Assembly (NCBI GenBank): GCA_039519185.1
Contig: CM076854.1
Location: forward strand, 70,055,948 to 70,119,947
Length of the DNA stretch: 64,000 bases
Reading direction: 5' to 3'
From: Astragalus membranaceus
Lineage: Eukaryota; Streptophyta; Magnoliopsida; Fabales; Fabaceae
Numbering within the stretch: position 1 is the first letter of the stretch; every line of letters starts with the position of its first letter. This document shows, one piece after another, positions 21,401 to 30,957 of the stretch. The notes under the pieces were generated by a model. It searched no databases and was not told the origin of the DNA. It saw only the letters and a list, made by a program, of their open reading frames with translations. The position numbers and the translations under genes were made by a program.

Positions 21401-22778
21401 TGATGAAAAGCTACAATCGCAGAAACTGTTGCCAGATTTTATTGAAGATAGTGATGGAGTGATTTGTTTCAATGGTAGGATCTGTGTGCCCGATAATAAA
21501 GATATTAAAAAGCAAGTGCTAGAGGAAGCACACCGAAGTTTATTTTCTGTACATCCTGGATCCACCAAGATGTATAGGGATTTAAAGCAGATGTATTGGT
21601 GGCACGGAATGAAGTTAGAGATTGCTGAGTTCGTATCTCAATGCTTGACTTGCCAAAGGGTTAAGATAGAACATCAGAAGCCTGCTGGTCTACTACGGCC
21701 ACTAGATGTGCCAGTGTGGAAATGGGAAGACATTTCCATGGATTTTGTAATGGCATTGCCAAGGTCTCAAGCCGGTAACGACTCCATTTGGGTAGTTGTA
21801 GATCGGTTAACTAAATCAGCTCATTTTATTCCGGTTCGTACGAGCAGTAAAGTGTCCAAGTTAGCTGAGTTGTATTTGAAGAACATAGTGAGGTTACATG
21901 GGGTTCCTACCAGTATAGTGTCGGATCGAGATCCGAAATTCACTTCTCGATTTTGGAAAGCTCTAAATGAAGCATTGGGGACTAAAGTGCTTCTTAGCAC
22001 CGCTTATCACCCGCAGACGGATGGTCAGACCGAGAGAACTATCCAGACATTAGAGGATATGCTTAGGGCTTCGGTACTTGATAATGGGAAGAAATGGGAG
22101 GATCACCTTCCATTGGTGGAATTCTCTTACAACAACAGTTACCATTCTAGTATCGGAATGGCACCTTTTGAAGCGTTGTATGGCAGGAAATGTAGAACTC
22201 CATTGTGTTGGTGGGAAGTCGGTGAGAACCGATTGTTAGGACCTGAGATGATTCAGGACACCACAGAGAAGATCCGCCAGATCAGAGAAAGAATGAAAAC
22301 TGCTCAAAGTAGGCAAAAGAGTTATGCCGACAAAAGGAGAAGGCCGTTAGAGTTTGAGTCAGGTGATCATGTGTTTTTGAGATTATCACCAACAATTGGA
22401 ACAGGTAGAGCATTACGGGTGAAGAAGCTCAGTCATCGGTATATTGGACCCTTCCAAATTATCGAGCGAGTTGGGCCTCTTGCATACCGCATCGCCTTGC
22501 CTCCTCCATTGTCAAGTTTGCATGATGTATTTCATGTGTCTCAGTTGCGAAAGTACATTCCCGATCCAAGTCAACCGTTAGACTTTGAAACGATTGACCT
22601 CCGACCGGATTTGTCTTTCCAACCTAGTCCGAATTACATCATGGAACGTGGCGAGAGGACGCTACGGGCAAAGTCAATTCCCATTGTCAAAGTGGTTTGG
22701 GATGGTTTCTCCGCCGAGGAAGCTACTTGGGAGTTGGAGGACGACATGCGGACTCGGTATCCGTACTTGTTCTCTTGA
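18408..22778 (+). CDS. Intact Gag-Pol polyprotein of chromovirus Y (copy 2)
   Basis: One open frame of about 1456 codons from the ATG at 18408; an earlier in-frame ATG at 18351 gives 1475 and is less likely. In order it encodes Gag, a CCHC zinc knuckle, aspartic protease (DSG), reverse transcriptase (FIDD active site), RNase H (IYSDASG), integrase with HHCC finger and full DDE core, a GPY/F module and a degenerate chromodomain ending near the stop. Gag packages RNA, the enzymes copy it into cDNA, and integrase inserts it. Gag and Pol share one frame, as is common in this lineage. No stop or frameshift is visible, all catalytic motifs are present and its LTRs are nearly identical, so this copy may be competent or only recently silenced. 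Confidence 0.95.
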   Translation: MARRGRGVPPPVDPNFEWMQNIIENQQKMMQDMLQMQHDQMALQQPNVQPHQEDPNRAYFQFQKMKPPTFKGGSDPMTAYYWIDSMEKIFQTLQCGEEEKVIFAANVLDEDAHTWWCNARQMMEIQETPLTWDNFKDLFLKQYFPSVKKLSKQAEFVNLKQGDLSVGEYAAKFERLSQFYELGRYAPNDMWKMKMFKEGLRADVSQGLSSYTLVNYPALVQQAYVAEEDLRKMYAERKDYWKGKKKVAESSTPSRQFKGSNYKGKQVQSHEPSKPQKCSTCGRYHPGECWQKLNRCYHCNEEGHYANQCPAKKNSQGAPNAPRQGRINTLDARTITPTDNLLRGTGSLFNNSVNILYDSGATHCFISQACVDRLGLAISELSEPITILTAAKGRVQTQSLCENCLLVIGDRQFVVKFICLPMRSMDIVLGMNWMADNHVTINCADRTISFASESVGLTQADSEAMISYTEASQSLFQGAEAILIMLSASTETGLDLSSVQVVNEFLDVFPEEVSSLPPDREVEFSIELVPGTGSISIAPYRMSPLELKELKSQLEELISKRFIRPSASPWGAPVLLVKKKDGSMRLCIDYRQLNKVTIKNKYPLPRIDDLLDQLRGAVVFSKIDLRSGYHQIKVRALDIPKTAFRTRYGHYEFVVMPFGLTNAPAVFMDYMNRVFHTYLDQFVVVFIDDILVYSRTIEDHVQHLRIVLNVLREKKLYAKPSKCDFWMPEVKFLGHVISQSGVAVDPSKVEAVLNWERPTSVTEIRSFLGLAGYYRRFIQGFSQLVLPLTRLTRKGQPFTWAANCEECFQELKVRLTSAPILILPDPSLDFQIYSDASGKGLGCVLMQNQQVVAYASRQLKTHEENYPTHDLELAAIVYALKIWRHYLYGSRFEVFSDHKSLKYLFDQKELNNRQRRWVEFLKDYDFELKYHPGKANVVADALSRKSIHIAEFMMHEMELLESFRDLNLNARSRRNRLVLSHMRISSSLRDSIRLAQEIDEKLQSQKLLPDFIEDSDGVICFNGRICVPDNKDIKKQVLEEAHRSLFSVHPGSTKMYRDLKQMYWWHGMKLEIAEFVSQCLTCQRVKIEHQKPAGLLRPLDVPVWKWEDISMDFVMALPRSQAGNDSIWVVVDRLTKSAHFIPVRTSSKVSKLAELYLKNIVRLHGVPTSIVSDRDPKFTSRFWKALNEALGTKVLLSTAYHPQTDGQTERTIQTLEDMLRASVLDNGKKWEDHLPLVEFSYNNSYHSSIGMAPFEALYGRKCRTPLCWWEVGENRLLGPEMIQDTTEKIRQIRERMKTAQSRQKSYADKRRRPLEFESGDHVFLRLSPTIGTGRALRVKKLSHRYIGPFQIIERVGPLAYRIALPPPLSSLHDVFHVSQLRKYIPDPSQPLDFETIDLRPDLSFQPSPNYIMERGERTLRAKSIPIVKVVWDGFSAEEATWELEDDMRTRYPYLFS

Positions 22779-22828
22779 GGTATGTTGTGTTTAATTTTGA
22801 GGACAAAATTCTTTCAAGTTGGGGAGAA

Positions 22829-24968
22829 TGTAACATCCTCAAAATTATTAATCGAATTATTTGGATGTTACCCCAATTGAATTAATTTGGTGCTTAATTG
22901 GTAAAATTATCGAGTGCTAAAATTAATTATTGGCTGTCTCAGGATCGTTGACCGAATAATACGGACCAAGGAAGTTTCGAAATCGAAATAAGGGAATCAG
23001 ATCAATACGGTAATTGGACCACGCTACCACTTATTTATTAATTAAATAAGTATGTGTGTGTGTGTGTTAAATGAAAGAATAAAAGAAAGAAAGAAAGGAA
23101 AAAGAAAAGAGAGGAAGCGCTGGAAAACAGAGAAGAGAAGGGAAAGAAGAGAAAGAAGAGAAAGAAGAGAAAGAAGAGAAAGGAGAGAAGAGAAAGGAAG
23201 GAGAAGAAGATCATCACCCATCATCCCAAAGTTCCATCCTCATCATCATCCTTGTTTCACCTTCCATTTCCTCAAGCTAGGTAAGCTCATACCCTTGTTT
23301 CTCCCCTTTTCTCTTGATTTCGGAATTGAGAGGGATGATGAATAGTGAACCGAGTTTGAGTTGATTTTGATGATTGAATCATGTCTAGCAGCAAGCCCAG
23401 CAACGGTTGTAAGCGGATTGAAGCTAAATTCGAAGTTTGGAGCGGATTGGAGATCCTAGGGTTCGATTGGTGATTTTTCGTGTCTCGGTGATTTCGGCTC
23501 GGCAACGACTCTCGCTTCAAGGGTGAGTTTTACTCACGTTTAGGTTTATTCCGTTTTGGTATAATTTGTGCGTTGATTGGTTCCGACAAATTTTGAGTCA
23601 AAAACCGTTATTCGAAAAATAGCGTTTTGGATAGAACTCCGTTTAAATTACGTTTTGGATTGGATTGATTGATTGTGTGATTTGTACTGGATTCATTATA
23701 CTGGTTGTTGGATCTGTTTTCGATCGGAACTGAAATCGGAATTGAGCGGAATAGCGGATTTTGCGAAAATCGCAAAATCTGCACCAGACAGGTCTCCATC
23801 GCGTCGCGACCCGCAGGGCATCGCGTCGCGACCATATACAGTTTTGTCACGCAAAATGTTTCTGTCGTTTTTCGCGTCGCGACGGTAGCAGTTCGCGTCG
23901 CGACGTTTTGCAGATTTTCAACTGTTTTTCACTGATTTTGTTTTCGCGATATCTTTTGATTCCGGAACCCGATTGAGGTGTTCTAAAATGCGTTGGAAAG
24001 CTTATTCAGAGGCCTAACTGAATATTCTAGTTTTAAGGCAAAATAAACTGTTTTCGAAGTTGTAAATTGTGTCGAAAAGGGGTGAACTAGAGTGCGAGTG
24101 TGAACTTGGTTTTATAAAAGCGTGGGTTAAGTGTTCTACTGGTTATCTGAGGTGATGGACTCTGAGTTCATACGATTGTAGATATATATATTATATCGAG
24201 TTTGGGTGACGACCCATGTTGACATACTAGGAGGGGCAGTCATGATCCCCCACCCTAGGCTCCGATGCCAATAGTTAAACTATTATTGGTCAGGGGTTCG
24301 CCGGAAGATGCAAGGTTTGCGGCCGGTGGTGTGTTAAAAAGTTATCGTACTGCGTTCGCCGGAAGATGCAAGGTTTGCGGCCGGTGGTACGTAGAAAGGC
24401 CTAGGATGTTAGTTCATCGGGAGACGCAAGTGGATTGTAGCCGGTGTCTTAATAGGTCGAAGCCTTATTGTATGGTACACCGGGATTAGCAAGTGGATTG
24501 CGGTCGGTGTCGTGTCAAACCTTAAAAATGTTTTAAACGGACCGAGAGTGTTAGTAGGGGTTCCGGTAGAACTCACTGAGATTGTATCTCACTGTTTAAA
24601 TGTTGTTGTTTTACAGATAAACAGGGACAGAAGAAAACTCAGAGGCACGAGTAGGTGGCCCCGGGAGAAGAATGATGACTTAGTTTATGTTTAAGTTTAA
24701 TTTCCTTCGGTTGCCTATGTATTACAACACTATGGCATTAGTGTTTTGTTTATCTTTTCCGCTTTCTTGTATGACTCTGACTACCATAGTGCTGACAGTT
24801 TATGGTCTGAGTACCGTATGGTCTTATCTGTAAATAAGACGGTTATGTTATATTTCAGCAAAAATTTTATAATGGTATTCAGTGTCTAAGCAGGAAATTA
24901 TTATCTCTGATGTTTATACTTTGGTACGCTTTGGTATTTTTACAAGTTAAATATACCGGGGTGTTACA
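22829..24968 (+). repeat. Y LTR 3
   Basis: 2140 bp; carries a longer GT run and an extra AAAG unit in the purine tract, plus single substitutions (for example TTCGCCGGAAG at about 24298). Donor GT at 23281, acceptor AG at 24615-24616. Followed by the duplication AGACT at 24969-24973. Confidence 0.92.
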
Positions 24969-24973
24969 AGACT

Positions 24974-27306
24974 GTCACAGTCTTTGGGATTCACCTAAAA
25001 GAGAACCAAAAGTTTATACTAGGACCATCACCTAGACCCCAAAGTGGGGCATACCTTCCACCTTTCATGCTTCTTGAACTTGGAAAATGTCCGGCATCCA
25101 TCCCATTCATATACCCCATCCAATCCATACGACCAATTCCAAAGACCCATGACCCTAACTCAGTTACCTTTCATAACCCCACTAAAAGCAATCATTTAAA
25201 TATCATTCCAAAGTGGGACAATCCCATCACTCTTCACTTCACCTAAAGTCGGGGAAATTCGCTCTACACCCATCTCATCCCCTTGTCATATCCACATCCA
25301 CACAACCATGTCGAGGCATCTTCTCAACCCATTATCCTAGATACGGCCCTTCACAATGTTACTCTAGTCGGGGAAACATTGCTCTCGTCAAGATTGTGGC
25401 AACACCAAACGTCATGGGTTGAGATAAAATCCCTCGTTTGCCACCCTACATTCCAAAGTCATGGTATTCCCAACTAATTGTTTCCTCTACACCCCTTGCT
25501 GTTGTCATCACTATACAGGGGCAGACTATTCGATAACCTTCACTGGTAGTCTAAATCGGGGCAGCTCCACATTTCTTGAGCTGGGAAAAACATACCTTTC
25601 ATGACTTTGGGGAAAACCTACCATTCATCCCATCACGTCTCATATCTGTCTTACCAAGTCAACTGATTCATTCATCTGTATTTGTACTGCTCTACATGTC
25701 TGCTAAACAATGCTTCAAAGAGAGAGAACACAAGTTAATAATGTGATGCTGAAACACTCACTCTGTTAACTTTGTGGACCTAAAATTCAATCAATCATGG
25801 GACACCGTAAGGGAAGAACAACGTGAACGAATCTGTAAATACAGTCAAGTATGGTTGCACATTAGTGACTGTAAACAACAACCTTGAGATTGACAAAGCT
25901 TGAATTCAAATAAAATCCAATTTTTTTCCAAGGAACGATAATCGCAAAATATTCACGTCTGCATCAAAAGCCTCATCTCTCATCATTACAAAAATCTTTC
26001 TGCATCATCAATAAAATCATAGCATAAATCATCCCGCCATACAACCATGCATCCAATAAGTGATGATTCCAAAACATCCACCTCTCAATTTCTCGCATAA
26101 AAAAAAAATCTTTTTCTCATCTCAAAAACCGCAAAAATGCATCATCAATAAATCATACCATACATTTTATTCCAACATCAAGCCATGCATCTTCCACAAC
26201 TTATGCATCGAAGCATTACATTTGCACATTCATTCATTCATATACCTACATCATATATTAAAAATAAAAGAAAAAAAAGAAAGTAAACAGAGGCAAGAAT
26301 CATCCACATTGCATTCATTACCCCCACCAAAATATTGATCATTGCATGCGCAAATATTACATGCATTTCATCGCAACACTTACATCTAAGCATTACAATT
26401 GCATCTTATCTGCATACGCATGCACGGTGTATCAACTTTATTATTCCAGCAACTTCAGCATCCATTATCCACCACATCTCATTCACTACCTTAACAAACA
26501 TCAATCATTGCATGTGCATACATTACATGCATGTCGTATACATAACATCTATTGCTTCAAGTGTCGATCCCTATATACTTCCACTTCTTAAGTCAATACG
26601 ACAAGCATTGAATCTTATATCAAACACCAGATCGCAGTGTTAGCACAGAGTCTAGCATAGATCCTTCAGACCAGTTTGGTCCTTCAGTTCAGTTCGAATT
26701 AACACGTCAAAACGACGGCTTCGAACTCTACCATCAGATCTTCACGTCGCCACTGAGCGCGGCGGATCCTTCAGACCCCCAGAGGTCCTTCAGATTAGCT
26801 GTGTCTGCCTAAGACATAGTGGACATCCTTCGTGGTCAACATATCAGTTCTAGATCTGATCTTGACCCTCACGACCGCATCGACGTAGGTCACCCTCAGA
26901 CTGTTTTATTAGTACCATAGCTAGTTGCAGTCCATCAGACCATTTTGGTCCATCAGGCCCAGGCAGCCCTTCAGACCCACCGGTCCTTCAATTTAATTCA
27001 AATCAATGCGCCAAGCATCGACTGCGAATTAGACCCTCAGATCATTATGCCGATACTTCAGGGCATCGATCCTTCAGACCCGCAGTGGTCCTTCAGAGCC
27101 CCAGTGCTCCTTCAGACCCCCAGCGGTCCTTCAGAGCCCCAGTGCTCCTTCTTTATTCCTTTCTCGTCGGTGCCCCGAGTGTTAACCGTTCTCTATTAAT
27201 TCTCAAACTCTACACTTTTCTACTAAGAGGACAAAATTAGCATTTGTCTTATCTTTATTTCTATTCCTACTATGAAAACCTTTCGGTTTATCTACGGAAT
27301 ATAAAT
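24974..27306 (+). other. Og internal region, right part: no coding sequence seen
   Basis: Non-coding DNA with GGGGCA and TCGGGGAAA words, CATGCATT-rich stretches (25970-26550) and, from about 26660 to 27150, diverged repeats of CCTTCAGACCCCCAG.GGTCC. The same CCTTCAG words occur in the Og LTR. No open frame resembles a known domain. Confidence 0.7.
26660..27150 (+). repeat. CCTTCAG-type diverged tandem repeat near the Og 3' end
   Basis: Many copies of (G)TCCTTCAGA(C/G)CCC(C)AG(C/T)G. Tandem repeats upstream of the polypurine tract are typical of Tat-lineage elements. Confidence 0.7.
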
Positions 27307-27308
27307 AA

Positions 27309-27319
27309 AGAGGGGCAGC
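27309..27319 (+). other. Og polypurine tract
   Basis: AGAGGGGCAGC directly before the right LTR. Confidence 0.75.
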
Positions 27320-28272
27320 TGTCATACCCTAATTTTGTCTGGCTAAATAAAAAAAATTCAAAAAAAAAAGTTTTTCCGCGTATATTTGATTCCTAATCCC
27401 TCGAATAGGTCATTTTGCGCTAATTTACTAATTTTGCGTTGTTATTACTTCTTTTTAGTGGTTAAACAAAAATTAAAAAATATGCTAACACAAAATATTA
27501 AATAGTAGATTTAATTTATTTTTCTTGTTACAATATCTTTAATTAAAAAACTAAAATAAAAAATAAAATAGATAAGAAATAATACAAATTACAAAAGAAA
27601 ATAAAAAAGGGGAGGTGCAATAAAAGATTATTATTACAAAAAAGGAGAATGTCCATGTACATGACTTGGCCCAAGAATGCCAAAGTTACAAAAATACAAA
27701 AATAAACCAAGTACCCAAAACTGCAGCTACTTTGCAAAGGTGATTTCTCTCTCTTCTGACATCATTTCGACGATCCGACCGGTGAAAGTGAAGATGGATG
27801 TCTCATGAACTTGGTGTCAAAAAACAACGATGATCCAACGGTTAACGAATCTAGAATCGCACTTGTACGGTGGCTGGTTTGAGAAAAACGGGAGTTGTTT
27901 TTTCTACTTTTGCGAAGGCAATTTCTCTCTCCTCAGACCTCGTTTCGACGATCCGAACGGTAGAAGTGAAGATGGATGTCTCATGAACCTGGTATCAAAA
28001 AGCAACGATGATCCAACGGTTAATGAATCCGGAATCGCATTGTCAATATGGCTGGTTTGAGAAAAAACGGGATTAGTTTTTAGCTACTTTCAAAATGCAA
28101 TTTCTCTCTTCTCAGACATTTTTTCAACGATCCGAACGGTGAAATTGAAGATATATGTCTCACGAACCTTGTGTCAAAAAACAAAGATGATCCAACGGTT
28201 AAAAAATCCGAAATCACACTTTTACGGAGGCTGGTTTGAGAAAAACGAAAATTGCTTTTCTATGTTGTTTTA

Positions 28273-28322
28273 GTCCCACATTGCTTGGGAGAAACAAGAA
28301 CTACCTAGCCTTTGGCTATAAA
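28273..28322 (+). promoter_or_regulatory. Og right LTR promoter: USE-like box plus TATA
   Basis: GTCCCACATTG at 28273-28283, 33 bp, then TATAAAAG from 28317; identical in layout to the left LTR. Confidence 0.55.
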
Positions 28323-29299
28323 AGAGATGGAGATGCAAAGGCTATGGACATGGGTGATTGATGGGGTAAGTGATCTTTTGGGCTAGCATTTGCAATCCAT
28401 TAGATTAAAAGCCTGTCTTTAATTCTTTTGGACTAGCTTTTGCAGTCCGTTAGATTAAAAGCCCGTCTTTAGTTATTTTTGGGATGGCCGTTGAGGTCCT
28501 TTACTTGGTGGTTTTCGGGTGAAAACGGACCAGATAGGAGTCCGGTTCGCGGTTGATATGGTCAGATTGCTCGGTCCGTTTCGGCGTTATTCGCATTGAT
28601 CAGCTGGAGGTTAGTTTTGCCTTTATTTATTTAATTTATTTATTTATTTTTGTATATATTTATTTATTATGTATACTGTTTATTTATGTACATACTTATT
28701 TATTATTTATATTGTTTATTTATCTATGTAAATAATTATTTATTATTTATTCATTTATTTATTTATATGTATAGTTATTTATTTATTAACTTTACGCTTT
28801 ATTAATTGTTAGTGTCGTCATTAATTTTTTTAAATACACAAATTATTTTATAAAAATTTCAAAAATATAAATAGGGGATTAAGTCGACTGTACAGTCGGA
28901 TTAGTCAGCTTTTTAGGACTACAAATGAACCGTTACGGATCATGTCCTAAAATCCCTATTTAAAATAAATAATTTCTAAATTAAAATAAATACAAACATA
29001 CTTCTTTCCCCGAACCAAATTCTCAAAATAGGGACTAAGTCGGCCGCATGGCCGGGTTAGTCATCATCTTAGGATGAACGGGCCGTACGGCTCAAGAGTC
29101 CTAAAATACCTATTTAAATAAAATCAAATCACACCATACACAAATAATTTTCTTCCAAAAAATCAAAATCTTATTTTCACAAACAGGGGATTAAATCGGT
29201 CGTACGGCCGGGTTAATCATCATTTTAGGACGAATGAACCATTACGGATCAGGGGTCCTAAAATCCCAAAATAAAAACAATCTTTTTTTTAACCTTAGG

Positions 29300-29363
29300 A
29301 CTACGTAGCCTTTGATTCTCCACCCGGAGATACGTAGGAGCAGGGCCACGCCCCTGTCAAGCG
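29300..29363 (+). other. Extra double-hairpin module, only in the Og right LTR
   Basis: ACTACGTAG.CTTTGATTCTCC and GGAGATACGTAGGAGC, then GGGCCACGCCCCTGTCAAGC. It is absent at the same place in the left LTR, so the module was gained here or lost there. It resembles the copy at 56330 more than the neighbouring copy at 29810. Confidence 0.6.
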
Positions 29364-30183
29364 CAAAAATAAACAACTTCCATTACCTTTCTTAATTCCT
29401 TTTTTTACAAAAAACCACAAAATATGAATAGGGGACTAAGTCGACTGTACAGTCGGGTTAGACTGCTTTTTAGGCCACTAATGAACCGTTACGGATCAGG
29501 TCCTAAAATCCCTATTTAAAATAAATAATTTCTAAATTAAAAAAAATACAAACACATCTCTTTCATTTCGAAAAATCCAAAATCTTATTTTCAAAGTAGG
29601 GGATTAAATCGGTCGTACGGCCGGGTTAGTCATCGTTTTAGGATAAGTGAACTGTGGTCCTTCAGAGCCCCAGCGCTCCTTCAGCCCTCAACGGCCCTTC
29701 AGAGCCCCAGCGCTCCTTCAGACCCCCAGTGGTCCTTCAACACAGATCACACAGTCCTAAAACCCCTATATTAAAAAACACCAACCAATAAACATTTTCT
29801 AACCAAGAACTACGTAGCTTTGATTTCTCCATCGCACCTGGAGATACGTAGGAGCAGGGGCCCACTCCTGTCAAGCACAAAAAACTAAAATTTTTATTAA
29901 GTCTACTTTCTTTTCAATTCACAATAAAAGGGTAAAATAAACATTTTTAAAAAATTAATATTCTTTCCAATAACTAATTAGCAGGTAACCTTCCTTAGGA
30001 AGGATGTCGTGGGGTGCTAACACCTTCCCCATGCATAACCGACTCCCGAACCCTTATCTGGTCTCAAGGACCCTTATCCATTCCAAAAGGGATTTTCCAA
30101 TGTTTGCCCTTAAACTAAACTTTGGTGGCGGCTTCATTTTTGAACCTTCGAGGAATCCTCGCCCGGATTTTTCGGTCGCTACA

Positions 30184-30936
30184 ACGAGTCGCATAGTTGA
30201 CTATGATTTGGGTATTGGTGTATTTTTGTGTTTGTGAGTGGTGCATGTCATAGTGTCTCATGCCCCATATGCATAAACCCAGTGACGTTTTGAGGCCCAT
30301 GTGGCTAAGTGACGATGAGGCCTTAAGGGCTAAGCGACGTTTGTGAAAAGGTACCTCATGCATATGCCCGCGAGTGGGTTGCATTTCATATGCCTACATG
30401 ACATAGTGATTGGTTATTGTGGTGATGTGATCGAGGATTTGTGATGTGATTCATTTAGAGCTGTTACCTGACTTATTATTTATCATATGATTTATTATAT
30501 GAATTGAATTGGACTCACCCTTCTGTTTGAATGTTACCCCCATGCGGTAACGTGCAGGTGATTGCGAGTGAAGGACTAGGTACCTTCACTAATTCGAGTC
30601 GAGTCGTCACGCTCTGATACGTAGCACTCAGGGGGTGGGACGAACTTTATGTTATGGATGTTTTTGGTTGTTAAGTTTTATTGACAATTCTGTTTTGTTT
30701 TACTATTCCGCTGCTTAGATGATTTTATTGACGTTGAGTATTATTGCGATGATAACTGTGGTTTTTGAGATTCGCCTTTTGTGATGTGCTACGTAATACC
30801 TGGTTAATATGTTTTGAGCTGTTTTATTAAGAAGTGTGGTTTTATAGAAGTATGTGTAATATCCCTTGTGCGAAACAAAATTTTGAAAACTCTGATATTT
30901 TCCAATTAAATTAATGGGTAGAAAAGGGGTGTTACA
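30184..30936 (+). repeat. LTR of element X, right part
   Basis: It resumes X LTR sequence after Og (ACGAGTCGCATAG matches 36702 onward) and ends GGGGTGTTACA. It contains the acceptor-like ACGTGCAG ending at 30557. Confidence 0.88.
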
Positions 30937-30940
30937 TTAG

Positions 30941-30952
30941 TGGTATCAGAGC
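30941..30952 (+). other. Primer binding site of element X
   Basis: TGGTATCAGAGC, 4 bp after the LTR end. It shows that this LTR also served as a 5' LTR. X is then interrupted at 30958 by Z. Confidence 0.8.
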
Positions 30953-30957
30953 AGTTC

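Larger units (their letters stand above)
9449..24968 (+). mobile_element. Element Y: Tekay-like chromovirus tandem dimer (LTR-internal-LTR-internal-LTR)
   Basis: Three LTRs (9449-11582, 16139-18273, 22829-24968) flank two internal regions, and a single 5-bp duplication AGACT bounds the whole 15.5-kb unit. Each LTR begins TGTAACATCC and ends GGGGTGTTACA; primer sites TGGTATCAGAGC follow the first two. The three LTRs differ at only a handful of sites, so the element is young. The matching outer duplications mean one insertion followed by unequal recombination between LTRs. Copy 2 has an intact polyprotein and could be active; copy 1 has a frameshift. It lies inside Og. Confidence 0.92.
2315..30183 (+). 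mobile_element. Element Og: non-coding LARD-like Tat/Ogre-type LTR retrotransposon, with nested Y
   Basis: Two LTRs (2364-5131 and 27320-30183) begin TGTCATACCC and end CGGTCGCTACA. The first is followed by a primer binding site TGGCGACTTCACTGGGG, resembling the tRNA-Arg-type sites of Tat/Ogre elements. The second is preceded by the polypurine tract AGAGGGGCAGC. Without nested Y the internal region is about 6.6 kb, and I see no gag or pol in it, so it should depend on a related autonomous element. About 49 bp of the internal 3' end also precedes the left LTR, which is abnormal and points to a trimmed dimer. Og sits in an X LTR, and compared with X2 about 232 bp of X (36470-36701) is missing at the site. 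Confidence 0.8.
27320..30183 (+). repeat. Og right LTR (2.86 kb)
   Basis: It matches 2364-5131 with few substitutions. It is longer mainly through an extra double-hairpin segment at about 29290-29390 and a short AT-rich insertion near 28970. It ends CGGTCGCTACA, then X sequence resumes with ACGAGTCGC. Confidence 0.9.
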
